Source of the DNA: Pseudomonas sp. UBA5706
GTDB lineage: Bacteria; Pseudomonadota; Gammaproteobacteria; Pseudomonadales; Pseudomonadaceae
Direction of reading: 5' to 3'
Assembly: GCF_002419965.1 (NCBI RefSeq)
Contig: NZ_DIHC01000043.1
Location: 327,388 to 391,387 of the forward strand
Length of the DNA stretch: 64,000 bases
Of this stretch, positions 61,493-64,000 are shown one piece after another. Within the stretch, counting starts at the first letter, position 1; each line of letters starts with the position of its first letter. The translations under genes and the position numbers were made by a program. The notes under the pieces are model-generated. The model saw only the letters and a list, made by a program, of their open reading frames with translations. It ran no database searches and had not been told where the DNA came from.

Positions 61493-62209
61493 TTAGCCTG
61501 CCTTGTTCATCGCCGGAAAGTCCTGGGTGATGTCAAAGCGACCCTTGGCCACTACGCTCTTGGCATCGCACAGCTTTGCGTCGAACCCCGGATGGCGTTC
61601 TCCGTGTTCCGCGGCGTATTTGGCCGCTTCTCTGGTGCAGTCGTCGGAGGGCTGTTCAGGGGAAAGGGCGGCGTTGAACTGGAAGGTACCGACAAGCCGG
61701 TATCGGTCCAGCAGTTTGTTGGTGGACTCCAGTTTTTCGATTTTGCTGAAGTCGAGTTTAACGTCGCTGTTGGCGCCGTTCTTGTCAGTGTCGAAATATT
61801 GGTAGTAAGAGCCGGTGTCATACGAGGCGCTGTTCTCGTCGTGGGCGACCTCCACGCGACCGCCCTGGAACATAATGGCCTGCTTCTGTTGATCTGGATT
61901 GTCGAATGAAAAGCCGAGAATAGGGCCGATGCTGACCTCGTTGCGATCGCCCTCGGCCTCTTGGTCGGCGCTGAGCGTCAGCCAGTTCGACCCCGGCATT
62001 TTGCCGGGAAGAAAGCCCACGCCGACCGCATCGCCCTTGGCTTCATAGTGCAGGTTCAGCGCTCCGCTCACATCCACTGTCATGGATTTCATCAGGCCAC
62101 TAGAGTCTGCAGAGGCGCTGTCGGGTTTTTCAGGATTCTTGTCGCCGCAACCGGCGAGGGTGGCGATCAGTGCGGTGAGCAATAGCGGGACGCAGCGGAT
62201 AGGAGTCAT
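61493..62209 (-). CDS. Putative lipoprotein of unknown function
   Basis: A 238-residue protein with a lipoprotein signal peptide: MTPIRCVPLLLTALIATLAG followed by Cys21 (lipobox LAGC) and an acidic linker (GDKNPEKPDSASADSSG). The mature part is beta-strand-patterned (MTVDVSGALNLHYEAKGDAV, GSNWLTLSADQEAEG, IGPILGFSFDNP) and has two late Cys residues in SDDCTREAAK and DAKLCDAKS that could form a disulfide. No Asp at +2, so outer-membrane sorting is expected. I do not recognise the family. Confidence 0.75.
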   Translation of the reverse strand: MTPIRCVPLLLTALIATLAGCGDKNPEKPDSASADSSGLMKSMTVDVSGALNLHYEAKGDAVGVGFLPGKMPGSNWLTLSADQEAEGDRNEVSIGPILGFSFDNPDQQKQAIMFQGGRVEVAHDENSASYDTGSYYQYFDTDKNGANSDVKLDFSKIEKLESTNKLLDRYRLVGTFQFNAALSPEQPSDDCTREAAKYAAEHGERHPGFDAKLCDAKSVVAKGRFDITQDFPAMNKAG

Positions 62210-62698
62210 GGTGGTTTCCTGAAGTGATCGGCGTGGAGCCTCTGCTTGGCGGAAGGTATGACCGCAAAGATCCGGATTTGTCAGGGTAGGTGCAAGGAAA
62301 CCAGATCATCGTTGCAATGTCCGTACACTGCAGAGCAGTGCAGTTCACCCGGCCAAAGCATTGATGACTTTCACAGGATCATCGGCAAGTACCTGCAAGG
62401 GCGAGGACATGACCCCAGTGTCGTATGCCTGACCCGGGTTCTCTGCGGGATCAGCGTGCCCTTGTTCACCAGGCTCAAGGCCCGGACCATGGCGGATTTG
62501 CTGCATTGGAGGGTTGCCCCTACGCGGCGGTGCGCGATTGGCTACAGCGCGTGTGAAGACTTGAACTCATCTGGCTGCACGAGCTTGCTCGTGGCGGCGA
62601 CTATGAGATTACTGCCGGCAAGCCGTGCTGCAGGACATTACAGACACGTACACACAACCCATTGGTCAGGTCAGGATCATTTCCATTAAGGATCAACA
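62210..62698. other. Intergenic region without a supported gene
   Basis: These 489 bases between the lipoprotein and thioesterase genes contain no reading frame with a ribosome binding site or family resemblance. A half REP-like unit is at 62592-62633. The segment at 62430-62560 is composed of ordinary GC-rich sequence and looks like decayed or repeat-derived spacer. Confidence 0.6.
62592..62633. repeat. REP-like unit
   Basis: GTGGCGGCGACTATGAGATT on the left and CCGGCAAGCCGTGCTGCAG on the right match the family half-sites. Confidence 0.6.
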
Positions 62699-63127
62699 AT
62701 GAGCGAAACCCCGCAACGTGCTGATTACCGGCATTTCCAACCCATCACTACGCGTTGGCACGACAACGATATTTATGGTCATGTGAATAACGTCACCTAC
62801 TACAGCTTTTTCGACAGTGCCGTGAACACTTATCTGATCGAGCAGGGCGGGCTTGATATTCATGACGGGGAGGTGGTGGGGTTTGTGGTCAGTTCGTCCT
62901 GCGATTACTTCGCATCGATCGCTTACCCGGACCTGATCGAGATTGGGATGCGCATCGGCAAACTGGGCAATAGCTCTGTGCAATACGAGCTGGCGGTGTT
63001 CAGGGCGGGGGAAACGGAGGCCTGTGCGGCGGGACGTTTCGTGCATGTATTCGTCGATCGAACGTCAAACCAGCCAGTGCCGATTCCAGCACAACTGCGT
63101 CAGGCGATGGAGCGATTGCTTGTTTGA
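62699..63127 (+). CDS. 4-hydroxybenzoyl-CoA-type acyl-CoA thioesterase
   Basis: A 142-residue hotdog-fold protein with AAGGA ahead of its ATG. The catalytic segment TRWHDNDIYGHVNNVTYYSF has the family's DxDxxGHVNN pattern with the active-site Asp. VVSSSCDYFASIAYPDLIEI and YELAVFRAGETEACAAGRFV follow as central strands. It hydrolyses an acyl-CoA, probably short-chain or aromatic; the true substrate is unknown. Confidence 0.88.
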   Translation: MSETPQRADYRHFQPITTRWHDNDIYGHVNNVTYYSFFDSAVNTYLIEQGGLDIHDGEVVGFVVSSSCDYFASIAYPDLIEIGMRIGKLGNSSVQYELAVFRAGETEACAAGRFVHVFVDRTSNQPVPIPAQLRQAMERLLV

Positions 63128-63187
63128 GATGACAAACGGCCGCTTGGGCGGCGGCCGGTCCGTCGAGGTGATGCGATGCGCCGACGA

Positions 63188-63658
63188 TCAGCGATGGCGC
63201 CAATTGCGTTGACGGCCATGATCGTAATGACGATTGTCGCGGCCGTGGTGGTAATCACGACGATCGCCACGGTACGCACGGCGGTTGTCATCACGGCGGC
63301 TTTCTTCGCCCATGTAGTTACCCAGCGCGCCACCGGCACCGCCGCCCGCCGCTGCGCCGATCAGGCTGCCGGTGCTTCCGCCGACACTGCGACCAATCAC
63401 GTTACCGCCCGCTGCGCCAAGACCGCCGCCGATCGCGGCTTCAGTACGGTTACGACGGTTGGCACCCACTGCGCCACCGGCCGCGCCGCCCAGGCCGGCG
63501 CCGACGGCAGAACCGGTGCTGCCACCGATTTGCTGGCCGACAACCGAACCCAGTACTCCACCCAATGCGCCGCCCACACCAGCCGTCACGTTATCGCCTG
63601 CAGAGGCAAAACCGGCGGCCAGGGAGAGGGTCAACAACAGAATCGAGGAATACTTCAT
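63188..63658 (-). CDS. Glycine-zipper exported protein
   Basis: A 156-residue protein. A signal peptide (KYSSILLLTLSLAAGFASA) is followed by repeated glycine-zipper segments (GGALGGVLGSVVGQQIGGST, GAGLGGAAGGAVGANRR, then GGGLGAAGGNVIGRSVGG and GSLIGAAAGGGAGGALGNYM) and a basic His/Arg/Asp-rich tail. Such YMGG-like proteins associate with the outer membrane. Codon use is GC-rich and repetitive, which explains the long open frames on the opposite strand. Exact role unknown. Confidence 0.82.
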   Translation of the reverse strand: MKYSSILLLTLSLAAGFASAGDNVTAGVGGALGGVLGSVVGQQIGGSTGSAVGAGLGGAAGGAVGANRRNRTEAAIGGGLGAAGGNVIGRSVGGSTGSLIGAAAGGGAGGALGNYMGEESRRDDNRRAYRGDRRDYHHGRDNRHYDHGRQRNWRHR

Positions 63659-63817
63659 GTATGGATGCTCGTAGGGATGACGCCGCGATCCTGCAAGGAT
63701 GAAGAAAATGTCACAATCTAAATCCGACGAATAACACGACAGGTATACAAAAGACTAAGTTGTTGTTTTGGCTGGGGAACTTAAGGCTCTGTTGGCGAGT
63801 CACAGATTACTTCACAC

Positions 63818-63848
63818 AGGCTTGAATCATACGATTCAGGCCTTTTTT
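63818..63848 (+). terminator. Strong plus-strand terminator without an upstream gene
   Basis: AGGCTTGAATC (63818-63828) pairs with GATTCAGGCCT (63833-63843), with one G-T pair and loop TACG-like, followed by five or six T. The only plus-strand gene upstream ends 690 bases earlier, with an opposite-strand gene between, so it may end a small RNA. Confidence 0.72.
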
Positions 63849-63885
63849 GTGTGCGGCATTTACGCCTATACCCGGAGGCCCCGTT

Positions 63886-63975
63886 CCTACGGCCTTCGGC
63901 CAGAATCAAAAGCCTGCGTTTGCATACTTGGCGCTTGCCCTGGGGCGCCAATCCTATGGTCTTCGGCCAGAATCC
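63886..63975. repeat. Direct repeat pair, period 67
   Basis: CCTACGGCCTTCGGCCAGAATC (63886-63907) recurs as CCTATGGTCTTCGGCCAGAATC (63953-63974), with two mismatches in 22 bases. It continues to the window edge, so more copies may follow outside. Confidence 0.65.
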
Positions 63976-64000
63976 AACACCCAGTCTGCGCAATTCCGCT

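Larger units (their letters stand above)
63659..64000. other. Right-end intergenic region with an orphan terminator and direct repeats
   Basis: No protein gene is supported. It holds the leader/promoter of the minus-strand glycine-zipper gene, a plus-strand terminator at 63818-63848 without an obvious gene ahead of it, and two near-identical direct repeats at 63886-63908 and 63953-63975. Confidence 0.6.

Noticed and set aside
62246..62689. 147-residue frame in the 62.2-62.7 kb spacer
   Set aside because: Composition is unlike protein, it runs through a REP-like unit and has no ribosome binding site.
63176..63721. 181-residue plus-strand frame opposite the glycine-zipper gene
   Set aside because: It is the Ala/Thr-rich complement of glycine-zipper codons, an artefact of repetitive GC-rich sequence.

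Overview
The window is chromosomal DNA of a Pseudomonas, most likely of the fluorescens/syringae lineage. This rests on gene order as I recall it from Pseudomonas chromosomes (ppk/ppx - trxA - rho - acyltransferase - ubiD - glpT - qor - 6S RNA - pepP/ubiH/ubiI - iron ABC - gcvTH - gspE-like - argE/argA/gshA - tex - ompR/envZ - rim operon - hslO - pckA), on high GC content, on a Pseudomonas-type 6S RNA, and on many dispersed REP/BIME-like palindromes. No rRNA, tRNA, CRISPR array, IS element or phage gene was seen.

Layout. 1-3.6 kb: polyphosphate kinase (cut by the left edge) convergent with exopolyphosphatase. 3.9-7.7 kb: polar amino-acid ABC transporter with a divergent GntR/FadR-type regulator. 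7.9-9.8 kb: trxA and rho, with a structured rho leader. 9.8-16.7 kb: membrane acyltransferase with an SGNH domain, ubiD coupled to a 2Fe-2S flavin reductase, a ChaC-type gamma-glutamylcyclotransferase and glpT. 16.9-22.1 kb: the only clearly accessory block, with two paralogous solitary TonB-C-domain proteins (the first interrupted by an amber codon), a CbrC-family protein, an Ala/Gln-rich coiled-coil protein, an Im9-like immunity gene and a pyocin-S/colicin-E9-type DNase bacteriocin with a one-base frameshift. 22.3-30.8 kb: quinone reductase, small exported proteins, 6S RNA/zapA, pepP and two ubiquinone hydroxylases. 31-35.5 kb: Fe3+ ABC transporter without an ATPase gene, gcvT and gcvH. 35.6-43.5 kb: NfeD/SPFH pair, a LysR-controlled idonate/ketogluconate pair, an orphan GspE-like ATPase, and an ACT-domain protein divergent from an Lrp regulator. 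43.6-49.5 kb: CYTH-CHAD protein, argE, argA, gshA. 49.7-57.4 kb: thioesterase, tex, OmpR/EnvZ (AmgRS-like), and the rimK - RimB protease - EAL phosphodiesterase operon. 57.4-64 kb: Hsp15, PAP2 protein, Hsp33, pckA, a lipoprotein, a thioesterase and a glycine-zipper protein.

Most of the window is core metabolism and stress physiology: polyphosphate, redox, ubiquinone, glycine cleavage, arginine, glutathione, protein-modification control and gluconeogenesis. The part deserving a second look is the 16.9-22.1 kb block. A nuclease bacteriocin with apparently disabling changes (frameshift, CTG at the start position) keeps an intact immunity gene. It sits beside a CbrC-family gene, whose E. coli namesake is linked to colicin E2 tolerance, and beside TonB-C-domain proteins of unknown role.
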